Notes under the pieces: generated by a model | Database searches by the model: none | The model's input: only the letters and a program-made list of their open reading frames with translations | What the model was told of the DNA's origin: nothing | Source: Blastocatellia bacterium | GTDB taxonomy: Bacteria > Acidobacteriota > Blastocatellia > HR10 > J050 | Assembly: GCA_026985075.1 (NCBI GenBank) | Contig: JALSQX010000033.1 | Location: forward strand, 248,001-312,000 | Reading direction: 5' to 3' | Length of the DNA stretch: 64,000 nucleotides | Made by a program: the position numbers and the translations under genes | Shown: piece after piece, positions 48,265-57,215 of the stretch | Position numbering within the stretch: position 1 is the first letter of the stretch | How the letters are laid out: the number at the start of each line of letters is the position of its first letter

Positions 48265-48348
48265 CTCCTGTGAAAATGGAGTAGCCCAAACTGTTAGCGT
48301 GCGCGATTTCATTCTCTTCGCGGTGTGTGGTGTACATGGGCGATTCCC
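48265..48348 (+). repeat. dispersed intergenic repeat, copy B
   Basis: CTCCTGTGAAAAT, GCGTGCGCGATTTC, TTCGCGG and TACATGGGCGATTCCC match copy A (47051) in order and orientation, with a few short gaps and substitutions. Confidence 0.6.
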
Positions 48349-48382
48349 TCATACCCCTATTCCCCGCCGAAGTGGTGGAGCG

Positions 48383-49327
48383 TCACCGTTCATGGGCTCC
48401 GTGTCTCGCGGCCCGCGCGCCCCGCCAGAACCCCAGGCTCCAGCAGGTCAGCCCGTATAAGAGCAACGGGAAGCCGATGAGGGCGAGCAGAAGTAATTTC
48501 TTCTGCCCGCGTCCCCGCAGAAGGCGCCAGAGAATCATCGAGAATCGATAAGGAATGAGCAGAGGAATCAATAAAGGAAACCTGATCAACACGGCGCCGG
48601 GAACGAGACCGGATTGGCGCGATCGCGCCGACCAATAGCCGAGATGATCCAATCGCCGATGAACATCGGACCAGGTGTTCAGGTTGGTATGGGCGATTCT
48701 CACGCGGGGATCGAACCATAACGGGCGTCCCGTTCGCTTCATCAACCGCCGTGAGAAAACGATGTCCTCGGAGGCCTCCATCTCCTCCGGGAATGCGCCG
48801 TCAGTCGGAATGGCGTCGCGCTTGAGGGAGAGATTGCAGGAAGGCAACCAGCGAACTTCCCGCGGTCTCGATCGAGGAACGAATTCGGAGAACTCGATGA
48901 CGAACAATAACGCCCCGGGAATCGTCGACGGTGCAGCCAGCGAAATCGACCCGCCAATAGCCGGATGAGATTCCCGATGCGCGGAGACGATGGCTTCAAT
49001 CCATCCAGGATCGGCCACGCAGTCGGCATCGAGGAATGCGATGAATGGCGCTCGGGCCGATTGCAACCCTCTGTTGCGAGCTTGCGCCGGAGACAGTCGC
49101 CCGTCCTGATGAATGAGACGGACGCTGGGGAATTCTTCGGCGATGATTCGAGGCGTGGCATCAGTGGAACTATCCACCACGATGATCTCATAGGGCCACC
49201 GGGTCTGCTGATGGAGAAGGGAACGGAGGCAAGCTCGGATCTGCCGCTCTTCATTGAACGAGGGGATGATCACCGAGACGGCCGGCTCGTTCTCCCAGTG
49301 AAGCGGTGGGTTTGTTTCCTCTTTCAT
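48383..49327 (-). CDS. family 2 glycosyltransferase with C-terminal membrane segments
   Basis: About 314 residues. The GT-A fold shows VSVIIPSFNEERQI, IIVVDSSTDAT, ARNRGLQSARAPFIAFLDAD (DxD-like metal site) and SEDIVFSRRL (catalytic base region ED). Two hydrophobic segments near the end (LIRFPLLIPLLIPYR; LLLLALIGFPLLLYGL) suggest membrane attachment, as in glycan or lipid glycosylation. Start uncertain: ATG 49327 has GGGGAG upstream, while ATGs at 49348, 49363 and 49369 are in frame and TATATT (49379-49374) lies 10 nt before 49363. Donor and acceptor unknown. Confidence 0.85.
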   Translation of the reverse strand: MKEETNPPLHWENEPAVSVIIPSFNEERQIRACLRSLLHQQTRWPYEIIVVDSSTDATPRIIAEEFPSVRLIHQDGRLSPAQARNRGLQSARAPFIAFLDADCVADPGWIEAIVSAHRESHPAIGGSISLAAPSTIPGALLFVIEFSEFVPRSRPREVRWLPSCNLSLKRDAIPTDGAFPEEMEASEDIVFSRRLMKRTGRPLWFDPRVRIAHTNLNTWSDVHRRLDHLGYWSARSRQSGLVPGAVLIRFPLLIPLLIPYRFSMILWRLLRGRGQKKLLLLALIGFPLLLYGLTCWSLGFWRGARAARHGAHER

Positions 49328-49461
49328 CTCCGATTCGCTCCCCGTCATTGTGATCGAGAACATGCTCATTGACAATATAACGGGAGGAGTCGAAAGAGGA
49401 CAGGGAGCCGACAGTGGGCGATTCAATGGAAGGGAGATGTGGGCATCGCCGGCCAGACCGT

Positions 49462-49740
49462 CTAGGCGGCAGCCGAGCGGAGGAGTTGATTCACGCGAGT
49501 CGTCAACCGGGCTTTATATCGCGCGGCGGCATTCCGATGGATGATGCCTTTTTGAATCGATTTGTCGATGATGGAAATGGTCTGCGGCAGTAATTCCTGC
49601 GCGAGTTTCGCGTCCCCAGCCTCGATGGCCGCTCGGAGCTTCTTAATGGCTGTTCGCATGCGGCTCCGGTTCCGCCGATTTCGTTCCCGACGCTTCTGGT
49701 TCTGCCGCATGGCCTTGATGGCCGACTTCGTGTGTGGCAT
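49462..49740 (-). CDS. rpsT: 30S ribosomal protein S20
   Basis: 92 residues, Lys/Arg-rich all-helical protein of the small subunit: MPHTKSAIKAMRQNQKRRER at the start, SIIDKSIQKGIIHRNAAARY in the middle, RLTTRVNQLL near the end. ATG 49740 gives the universal S20 N-terminus, and GGGAGAGAAGCT precedes it. Expressed from its own consensus promoter as a monocistron. Confidence 0.97.
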   Translation of the reverse strand: MPHTKSAIKAMRQNQKRRERNRRNRSRMRTAIKKLRAAIEAGDAKLAQELLPQTISIIDKSIQKGIIHRNAAARYKARLTTRVNQLLRSAAA

Positions 49741-49767
49741 AGCTTCTCTCCCTACTGAAAAGCCCGA

Positions 49768-49796
49768 ATTATAGGCAAGTCCTCGCTTTGTGTCAA
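49768..49796 (-). promoter_or_regulatory. consensus sigma70 promoter of rpsT
   Basis: Minus-strand TTGACA (49796-49791), 17-nt spacer, TATAAT (49773-49768): a perfect match to both hexamers. Confidence 0.8.
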
Positions 49797-50209
49797 GATC
49801 CTGAGAGGGCGAGCAGGAGGCCAACACGCGATGGCGAGCCGCCAAAAGGCAGCACAATAGAGTTCAAGGTGCTCGCTCCCGGAGACCGATGGCCCCATCA
49901 CCGAGATCCCTCAAACGAGGCGCGTCCGCCTGGAGCCCGTGTGGCTCTCTCGACTTCTGACGCTCATACCGAAACGGTGAATGAATAAAAAACACCAAAC
50001 TCAGTAATGCCTCCTCAACGCCGGAGAGCTTCCTCGCTTCCCGACTCCCCGAGATGCGCGCCTCACGCCCTTCTATGATCCATCTTCTGGGCTATCGACC
50101 TTCCGGTCGACGCGTCCAGGATTGCGTGGGAGGGGGATTTGGGATAGCTTATTAGGCGGCATGACCGAGTCGCCATCTCTGACTCGAAGACCAACGAGGG
50201 AGGAGAATC
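49797..50209 (+). other. intergenic region between rpsT and acs, with small hairpin
   Basis: About 410 bp without a supported gene. A perfect hairpin TCGACC-TTCC-GGTCGA lies at 50095-50110, and an A-rich stretch lies at 49981-49995. No clear promoter for acs was found, only weak matches. Confidence 0.5.
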
Positions 50210-52108
50210 ATGGCCGGAACTGAGGAGAAAATCGATGTCCTGACCGAAGCCAAGAAGGTGTATGATCCCCCCGCCGAGGTGGTGAAATCGGCCTGGGTGC
50301 AAAACTATGAAGAAGTATACGCGCAGTCGATAGAGGACCCGGAGCGATTCTGGGCGACGATTGCCGGCGAATTGGAATGGTTCAAACCCTGGGATCGGGT
50401 GTTGGAATGGGACTATCCATGGGCCAAATGGTTCGTCGGAGGACAATGTAACATCACTATCAACTGCCTGGACCGGCACGTCCGCGGTTGGCGCAAGAAC
50501 AAAGTCGCGCTGATCTGGGTGGGGGAAGATGGAGCCACTCGCGTGTTCACTTACGGGCAACTGCTGAGGGACGTCAACCGGTTCGCCAATGGCTTGAAGG
50601 AGCTGGGCATCGGCAAAGGCGATCGCGTGACCATCTATCTGCCGCGCATTCCCGAACAATTCATCGCCATGTTGGCCTGCGCGCGGATAGGAGCCATTCA
50701 CAGCGTGGTCTATTCGGGATTCAGCGCTCAGGCGCTTCGCGATCGCATCGCCGATGCCGAGGCCAAGCTGGTGATCACGGCAGACGTGGGATATCACCGA
50801 GGAAAAGCTGTCCAACTGAAGGGCATCGTCGATGAAGCGCTAGAAGGAGCGCCGAGCGTCGAGCATGTAGTGGTGGTCCGTCGGCAAACGCCCCCGGTGG
50901 AACTCCATCCCCCGCGAGAGGTCGACTGGAATCAACTGATCGAGCAGGCATCGTCTCGCTGCCAGGCCGAAGTCATGGACGCCGAAGACCCGCTGTACAT
51001 CCTGTACACTTCGGGAACGACGGGCAAGCCCAAAGGAGTGGTGCACGTCCACGGGGGGTACATGGTGGGCACCTACATCACCTGCAAGTGGGTGTTCGAT
51101 CTGAAGGATGAGGACGTGTACTTCTGCACCGCCGATCCCGGGTGGGTGACCGGGCACAGCTATATTGTGTATGCTCCGCTGATGAACGGGGCGACCATCT
51201 TATTCCCCGAGGGAGCACTGGATTATCCCGATCCGGGACGGTGGTGGTCGCTGATTGAGCAATATCAGGTGAGCATTTTCTACAGCACCCCCACGGCCAT
51301 TCGGGCGTTGATGAAGTATGGAGACGAATGGCCGCAACGATATGACTTGAGCAGTTTGCGCATCTTGGGGACGGTGGGTGAGCCGATCAATCCCGAGGCC
51401 TGGCTGTGGTACTATCGCGTGACGGGAGAGCGTTGCCCGATTGTGGATACCTGGTGGCAGACCGAGACGGGCATGATCATGATCACGCCCCTGCCGTGTG
51501 TCCCGCTGAAGCCGGGCTCGGCGGCGCGACCATTTCCCGGCATCGAGGCCGAAATCGTCGATCGGGAGGGACGCCCGGTACCTCCCAAGCAGGGAGGATT
51601 CCTGGTCATCAAGCGGCCGTGGCCAGCGATGAAGCGCACCATCTATAAAGATCCTCAACGATACGAGCAGTACTGGAAGACCATTCCCAACGTCTATACG
51701 GCGGGCGATGTGGCTTTCCGGGACGAAGATGGATATTTCTGGATTCTGGGTCGGGCCGATGATGTCATCAAGGTTTCCGGGTACCGGCTCGGCACGGCGG
51801 AAATCGAAAGCGCCCTGGTGAGTCATCCGGCGGTCGCCGAGGCGGCGGCCATTGGCAAACCCGATCCCGTCAAGGGCGAGATCATCAAGACGTTCGTGAT
51901 TCTGAAAGAGGGCTATGCGCCGTCCGAGGCCATGGTGGAAGAGCTGAAAGCCCACGTGCGTCACACGCTGGGACCGATCGCCGTGCCTTCCGAACTGGAG
52001 TTCACCGATTGGCTTCCCAAGACGCGCAGTGGCAAGATCATGCGCCGGGTGCTCAAGGCCAAGGAATTGGGCATCGATCCTGGCGATATCTCGACTCTGG
52101 AGGAATAG
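50210..52108 (+). CDS. acsA: acetyl-CoA synthetase (AMP-forming)
   Basis: Activates acetate to acetyl-CoA through acetyl-AMP. 632 residues of the ANL superfamily: AMP-binding [25 protein letters not shown] (A5 motif), the hinge [15 protein letters not shown], and the acetylation-sensitive Lys in [13 protein letters not shown] near the C-terminus. The AMP-forming enzyme favours acetate uptake at low concentration, while the ADP-forming enzyme at 3263 tends to work in the energy-conserving direction. GGAGGAGAATC precedes ATG 50210. Followed 74 nt later by the CRTAC1 lipoprotein gene. Confidence 0.95.
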   Translation: MAGTEEKIDVLTEAKKVYDPPAEVVKSAWVQNYEEVYAQSIEDPERFWATIAGELEWFKPWDRVLEWDYPWAKWFVGGQCNITINCLDRHVRGWRKNKVALIWVGEDGATRVFTYGQLLRDVNRFANGLKELGIGKGDRVTIYLPRIPEQFIAMLACARIGAIHSVVYSGFSAQALRDRIADAEAKLVITADVGYHRGKAVQLKGIVDEALEGAPSVEHVVVVRRQTPPVELHPPREVDWNQLIEQASSRCQAEVMDAEDPLYILYTSGTTGKPKGVVHVHGGYMVGTYITCKWVFDLKDEDVYFCTADPGWVTGHSYIVYAPLMNGATILFPEGALDYPDPGRWWSLIEQYQVSIFYSTPTAIRALMKYGDEWPQRYDLSSLRILGTVGEPINPEAWLWYYRVTGERCPIVDTWWQTETGMIMITPLPCVPLKPGSAARPFPGIEAEIVDREGRPVPPKQGGFLVIKRPWPAMKRTIYKDPQRYEQYWKTIPNVYTAGDVAFRDEDGYFWILGRADDVIKVSGYRLGTAEIESALVSHPAVAEAAAIGKPDPVKGEIIKTFVILKEGYAPSEAMVEELKAHVRHTLGPIAVPSELEFTDWLPKTRSGKIMRRVLKAKELGIDPGDISTLEE

Positions 52109-52182
52109 TCTCTCTGTCACGGCGATCATCACCCCCGCGGGCCTGCCGGCCAATCCATCAACGAAAAGGATGAAACGACGCT

Positions 52183-55100
52183 ATGCACATCATACGACGA
52201 TCACTCTGGTTCATTGCCGGAACGATCCTCTGCCTCGCGCTCAGCGGTTGCGGGCACCAATCGACCCTAGAGGCATCGCGCCGCCCATCGGCGGTGGGAA
52301 CCGGTGCGACCGTGGAACGACCATCAGCTCATCGAGGCCGTGAGGTGATGGCCGCCGAAATATCCACTCTCACCGGCATCGCCCGGGTTTCCTCTCAAAA
52401 GGAGAAACGGGCGGCTCCCTCTCCTCAGGCGCCCGAGGAGCGCGTGTTCTCCATCAACAATCTGGGCATCGCTTATCTGGAACAATACCAGTACGAGCGC
52501 GCCGCCACCGAATTCCGGCGTGCTGTCACGCTGAATCCGAAATTCGCCATCGGCTGGGTCAACCTGGCCATCGCTCATTACCATGCCGGACAACCCGAGC
52601 GCGCGCTCGCCGAACTGGACCACGCTCGGCGATTGGGATTGGACGTCCCCCAGATTCATTACCTGTCGGGGTTGATTCATAAAGATCGCGGAGAGTTTGC
52701 CGAAGCACTGGCGGCGTTCCAGAAGGTTCTCCAGGTTGATCCCCACGATGTGGCGACGAACTATCAGATGGGCGCCATCCGCGCTCGCCAGGGACAATAC
52801 CGGCAGGCCATCGAATATTACCGGACGGCGATTGCCGCCGAACCGTATAACGCTTCGGCGCGATATGGCCTGGCCATCGCGCTCCTTCGAAGTGGCGACC
52901 GGGAAGCCGGACGTCGGGCGATGCGGCTTTTTCAGCAACTTCAGAAGAAAGCCTATGCCACGCGAATTGGCCGGCAATACCGGGAGCAAGGCCGGTACGC
53001 CATGGCGCTGGAACGATACCCGACGGGGCGTCCAACGACCGTGCCGGTGAAGTTCGTCGAGATGGCCACGTCGGCGGGCATCACATTCCGCCATGGTGCC
53101 CGGCTCGATGAGGACGCCCCTCTCCTGGGGCGGACGCTTCGCGCCGCGGCGTTTTCCCTCCAGTACGCCAAACAGCATCTCATCCCGGCGATGGGCTCCG
53201 GCGCGGTCCTCTTCGATTTCGACAACGACGGCGATCTGGATCTCTATCTGGTCAACTGTTCGCCCGACGGCCGCGCGGGCAACGCCCTGTATCGAAACGA
53301 TGGACATGCTCGATTCACCGATGTCACCGGTCGAGCGGGCGTCGGCTTCGCCGGATGGGGCATGGGCGCGATGGCCGGCGATTATGATAACGACGGATGG
53401 GCGGATCTCTACGTGACGAACTTCGGACGCAACATCCTTTACCACAACAATGGCGATGGAACGTTCACTGATGTCACTGAACGCACCGGAGTCGGCGGGG
53501 GAAAGACCGACTGGAGCATGGGCGCGGCGTTCGTCGACTACGATCACGATGGCGATCTGGACATTTATGTGACCAACTTCGTCGATCTCACCACGCCTCC
53601 ACCCCCCCGATCGGATGGAACCATCGTTTTCCCGGATGATTTCTCCGGCCAGCCCAATCAACTCTATCGCAATAATGGAAACGGCACATTCACCGAAGTC
53701 GCCCGAGCGGCCGGCCTCGCTCTGGATGGACGAAGCCTCGCCGTCGTGTGCACCGACTACAACAATAGTCGAGATGTGGACTTCCTGGTGAGTCATTATC
53801 AAGGCTCGGCTCGGCTGCTCAGCAACACGCGAACGGGAACTTTCGAGGACGTGAGCGCCGCGGTAGGGCTGGATCTTCGAGGCCGGTTTCTCGGCGTGAC
53901 GGCCGGCGATTATAACAAAGACGGGCGGAGCGACTTTTTCATCGCCCGGGGTGAAGCCTCCGGCCTGCTCTATGAGAGTCAGAGCGATGGACGGTTTATC
54001 CGGAAACCGATTTCCGGGAGCAGAATGACCGGCGCCAAGTCGTTCACCTGGATGGGACAATTCATCGATTACGACAATGACGGCTATCTGGATCTCTTCC
54101 TCATCAACGGAGGGACGTCGCTGAAACAGGCCGCCGGTCAACGCCTTCACCTCTTGCGCAACACGGGCGGAGGCCGGTTCAGGGACGTCTCCTCGGAGGT
54201 GGGCCTCGATCGGCTGCCGCCGAGCACGGCTCGAAGCGCGACGTTTGGCGATGTGGATAACGACGGCGACTGGGATCTCCTCGTCACGCAGAGTGGCGGC
54301 CGACCGTGGCTGCTGCGGAATGACGGCGGCAATCGCCACCACTGGGTGAAAGTGACGACGCGGGGCGTCCGCAGCAACCGTTCGGGCATTGGCGCCAAGG
54401 TGGAAGTCAAGGCCGGGCGTCTGTGGCAGAAGCTGGAAGTCTATGGCGGATCGGGGTATCTCTCGCAATCCAGCACTCAGCTCATCCTGGGGTTGGGCGC
54501 TCACCAGACGGTCGATTTCGTGCGGGTGCTCTGGCCGGGCGGCGTTCTGCAGTCGGAACTGAAGCTGGCCACCAATCGAACGATTCATATCAAAGAGCTC
54601 GATCGGAAAGGCACATCGTGTCCCATCCTCTATGCCTGGGATGGGCGGCAGTACCGATTCGTGACTGATTTCCTGGGCGGTTCGGCGATCGGTTACCTGC
54701 TCGCGCCCGGTCGATACAACATCCCGGATACCGATGAATATATCAAGATCGGTCACGACCAGCTCGAGGCCAGAGATGGCTTCTACTCGCTGAAGATGAA
54801 CAATCAGTTGGAAGAAGTCATCATGATCGATCAGGCCCAGCTTCTGGTCGTCGATCATCCCGCTGACATGGACATCTTCCCCAACGAACGATTGATGGCC
54901 GCTCCTCCCTATCCCGAGTTCCGGCTCTACGGCGTCCGGCACGCTCGCCCGCCGGTTGCCGCCAGAGATGATCATGGAAACGATATCCTCCCTCTCATCG
55001 CCAAGGTGGACCGAACGTATCCGGATCGCTTCCCGCTCCTCCCGTTCAAAGGGTATGCCGAACGGCACGCCATCGAGCTGGATCTCGGTCCGCTGCGCGT

Positions 55101-55956
55101 GGAATCGGGCCGGCGCATCGTCCTGTTGATGACGGCCTGGATCGATTATGCCGATTCGACATCCAATCTGGCCGCTTCCCAGGCGGGCGTGACGCTCACC
55201 CCTCCCTTGTTGCAGGTTCCCGACGAGCGGGGTCGTTGGGTGACCGTGCTGCCCGACATGGGTTTCCCCGCTGGCCTACCCAAGACTATGGTCGTCGATT
55301 TGACGGGACGATTCCTCACCGACGATTATCGGGTCAGGATCGTCACCAACATGCGCATCTACTGGGATCAGATTCTGGTGAGCGATCAGGCCATGGTGTG
55401 GGACGAGCGCGCCCTTCGTTCAACGTCCCCGCTGCCTCTGCGCGTGATGAGACTGTCACCGAGCCAGGCCAGTTTCCAGTGGCGAGGCTATCCACGAGAG
55501 TATAGCCCCGATGGACGACGCCCTCTCATTTACGATTACGGCCACATCGATCGTCACGCGCCCTGGAAGACATTCATCGGCCAAGCCACGCGCTACGGAG
55601 ACGTGCGCGAGTTAGTGATGGATAAGGACGACATGTATGTGATCATGCTTCACGGCGACGAGATCAGCCTGGAATTCGACGGGCGCTCGTTGCCCGCTCT
55701 GCCCCCCGGGTGGCGGCGAGATTTTCTCGTCTACGCTGATGGCTTCGGCAAAGATATGGACATTCACTCGGCCCGGCCGGACACCATCGAACCGCTTCCC
55801 TTCCACCGCATGTCGGCGTATCCCTATCCCGAAACGGAGCGCTATCCGACGGATGAGCAGCACAGAGAGTATCGACGTAAGTACAATCGACGCCGCTATG
55901 CCGATCCGCTGGAGGAGACGGATGCTCCGACGACCAGGCGGCGCGGAACGATGTGA
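52183..55956 (+). CDS. TPR / FG-GAP (VCBS) / ASPIC-UnbV lipoprotein of the CRTAC1 family
   Basis: 1257 residues. Lipobox LSGC (Cys23) after a hydrophobic signal, so it is outer-membrane or periplasm anchored. TPRs at about 85-280 (NNLGIAYLEQYQYERAATEF), then a seven-bladed FG-GAP propeller at about 300-730 with calcium loops such as DFDNDGDLDLYLVN, then the ASPIC/UnbV domain (IGAKVEVKAG to RVLWPGGVLQ), and a 450-residue C-terminal region of unknown fold. The family is abundant in Acidobacteriota and Planctomycetes; functions are mostly unproven. It shares the strand with acsA but there is no clear promoter between them. Confidence 0.88.
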   Translation: MHIIRRSLWFIAGTILCLALSGCGHQSTLEASRRPSAVGTGATVERPSAHRGREVMAAEISTLTGIARVSSQKEKRAAPSPQAPEERVFSINNLGIAYLEQYQYERAATEFRRAVTLNPKFAIGWVNLAIAHYHAGQPERALAELDHARRLGLDVPQIHYLSGLIHKDRGEFAEALAAFQKVLQVDPHDVATNYQMGAIRARQGQYRQAIEYYRTAIAAEPYNASARYGLAIALLRSGDREAGRRAMRLFQQLQKKAYATRIGRQYREQGRYAMALERYPTGRPTTVPVKFVEMATSAGITFRHGARLDEDAPLLGRTLRAAAFSLQYAKQHLIPAMGSGAVLFDFDNDGDLDLYLVNCSPDGRAGNALYRNDGHARFTDVTGRAGVGFAGWGMGAMAGDYDNDGWADLYVTNFGRNILYHNNGDGTFTDVTERTGVGGGKTDWSMGAAFVDYDHDGDLDIYVTNFVDLTTPPPPRSDGTIVFPDDFSGQPNQLYRNNGNGTFTEVARAAGLALDGRSLAVVCTDYNNSRDVDFLVSHYQGSARLLSNTRTGTFEDVSAAVGLDLRGRFLGVTAGDYNKDGRSDFFIARGEASGLLYESQSDGRFIRKPISGSRMTGAKSFTWMGQFIDYDNDGYLDLFLINGGTSLKQAAGQRLHLLRNTGGGRFRDVSSEVGLDRLPPSTARSATFGDVDNDGDWDLLVTQSGGRPWLLRNDGGNRHHWVKVTTRGVRSNRSGIGAKVEVKAGRLWQKLEVYGGSGYLSQSSTQLILGLGAHQTVDFVRVLWPGGVLQSELKLATNRTIHIKELDRKGTSCPILYAWDGRQYRFVTDFLGGSAIGYLLAPGRYNIPDTDEYIKIGHDQLEARDGFYSLKMNNQLEEVIMIDQAQLLVVDHPADMDIFPNERLMAAPPYPEFRLYGVRHARPPVAARDDHGNDILPLIAKVDRTYPDRFPLLPFKGYAERHAIELDLGPLRVESGRRIVLLMTAWIDYADSTSNLAASQAGVTLTPPLLQVPDERGRWVTVLPDMGFPAGLPKTMVVDLTGRFLTDDYRVRIVTNMRIYWDQILVSDQAMVWDERALRSTSPLPLRVMRLSPSQASFQWRGYPREYSPDGRRPLIYDYGHIDRHAPWKTFIGQATRYGDVRELVMDKDDMYVIMLHGDEISLEFDGRSLPALPPGWRRDFLVYADGFGKDMDIHSARPDTIEPLPFHRMSAYPYPETERYPTDEQHREYRRKYNRRRYADPLEETDAPTTRRRGTM

Positions 55957-56016
55957 TCGGCAGGCGATGCCCCGGCTGGAAAGTTGTAACAAACTGTAAA
56001 TGAGCGGGAGGATGTT

Positions 56017-56046
56017 TGACGCCGAGAAACGGTGTGGCTCATAGTT
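56017..56046 (+). promoter_or_regulatory. promoter of the RND efflux operon (leaderless)
   Basis: TTGACG (56017-56022), 18-nt spacer, CATAGT (56041-56046). The ATG is 8 nt beyond the -10 box. Confidence 0.4.
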
Positions 56047-56054
56047 AAACGCTT

Positions 56055-57215
56055 ATGCTCAAGAAGTTCTTTATTGGTGGCCTGCTGATTGCACTGGCCG
56101 GCTTATTCGCCTTTCGGTTTCTCCAACACGGCACACGAGAGACGCCCCCCGTCGGGCGCTGGGGGCGCCGTCTCCCCCGGGTGGAAGTTGCTCTCGTCGA
56201 ACGAGGCCGAATCGAGGAAGTCGTCTCGGTGGTCGGTTCACTGAAGGCCCAACGACAGGTCGATGTGATGCCCAAACTGAGCGGTCGGGTGATAGAGCTG
56301 CGCGTGGATCGCGGAGATCGGGTGACGGCCGGGGAGCTTCTGGCCCGATTGGATGATGCCGAGCTCAAGCAGCAGGTCCGTCGCGCCGAAGCCGCTCTCA
56401 AAGTCGCCGAAGCGGCCGAAGTTCAACGGCGGGCGGAACTCGATAACCTGCTCGCCGAACTGGAACGCTATCGCTCGCTCCATCAGGCGGGCGTCATCTC
56501 CTCTCAGGAACTCGATCAAATGCGAACTCAGGTGGCGGTAGCCCGCGCCCAACTCCATCTGGCCGCCGCGCAAGTCGAGCAAGCCAAAGCTGAACTTCGG
56601 GAACTGCAGATTCGCCGGGAGCAAACCCGCATCACCGCACCGATGACCGGCGTCATCGGCAAACGGTACGTCGATCCCGGCGCGCTGGTCAATCCCAACA
56701 CGCCCATTGTGACCATTCTCGACCTGGAGACGATGGTCTCGGTCATTCACGTTCCCGAGCGGGAGCTGGCCCAGCTCAAGGTGGGCACGCCGGCGACGGT
56801 GCTCGTCGATGCCGTTCCCGACATCCGGTTCACCGGGCGGGTGATTCGCATCTCGCCGCTCCTCGATCCCCAGACGCGCACTGGCGAAGTGGAAATCGAG
56901 ATCCCCAATCGGTCGCACATGCTCAAGGCGGAGATGTTCGCTCGGGTGAATTTGCGTCTCCCCTCTACCCGGGAGACGCTGCTCGTCCCTCGGGATGCCC
57001 TCGTTTACCGGGATGCCCAACCGGGCGTGTTCGTCCTCGACGCCGATGTCGTTCGATTCCGCGCCGTGAAAACGGGGCGGACGAAGGATCACCTGGTCGA
57101 AATTCTCGATGGCCTCCAAATTGGTGAGACGATTGTCACCCGCGGGGCGAACCTGCTCAAAGGCGGCGATCGCGTCCAGGTCTTTCAACCGCCGGTCCAT
57201 GCTGGAGGAGAATGA
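56055..57215 (+). CDS. RND efflux periplasmic adaptor (membrane fusion protein)
   Basis: 386 residues. N-terminal membrane helix (FIGGLLIALAGLFAFRFL), lipoyl-like half-motifs (VSVVGSLKAQRQVDVMPKLSG and ITAPMTGVIGKRYVDPGALV), a coiled-coil hairpin at about 100-170, and a beta-barrel domain (VIHVPERELAQLKVG; PLLDPQTRTGEVEIEI). This links the inner-membrane pump to an outer-membrane channel; no TolC gene is in the window. Its stop overlaps the start of the pump gene (ATGA). Promoter and start are only 8 nt apart, so no ribosome site is expected. Confidence 0.93.
   Translation: MLKKFFIGGLLIALAGLFAFRFLQHGTRETPPVGRWGRRLPRVEVALVERGRIEEVVSVVGSLKAQRQVDVMPKLSGRVIELRVDRGDRVTAGELLARLDDAELKQQVRRAEAALKVAEAAEVQRRAELDNLLAELERYRSLHQAGVISSQELDQMRTQVAVARAQLHLAAAQVEQAKAELRELQIRREQTRITAPMTGVIGKRYVDPGALVNPNTPIVTILDLETMVSVIHVPERELAQLKVGTPATVLVDAVPDIRFTGRVIRISPLLDPQTRTGEVEIEIPNRSHMLKAEMFARVNLRLPSTRETLLVPRDALVYRDAQPGVFVLDADVVRFRAVKTGRTKDHLVEILDGLQIGETIVTRGANLLKGGDRVQVFQPPVHAGGE

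Noticed and set aside
52324-55068. 914-codon open frame on the minus strand
   Set aside because: Antisense shadow of the CRTAC1 lipoprotein; composition is unnatural (many Arg, His, Ile, Val patches) and no motif is recognisable.
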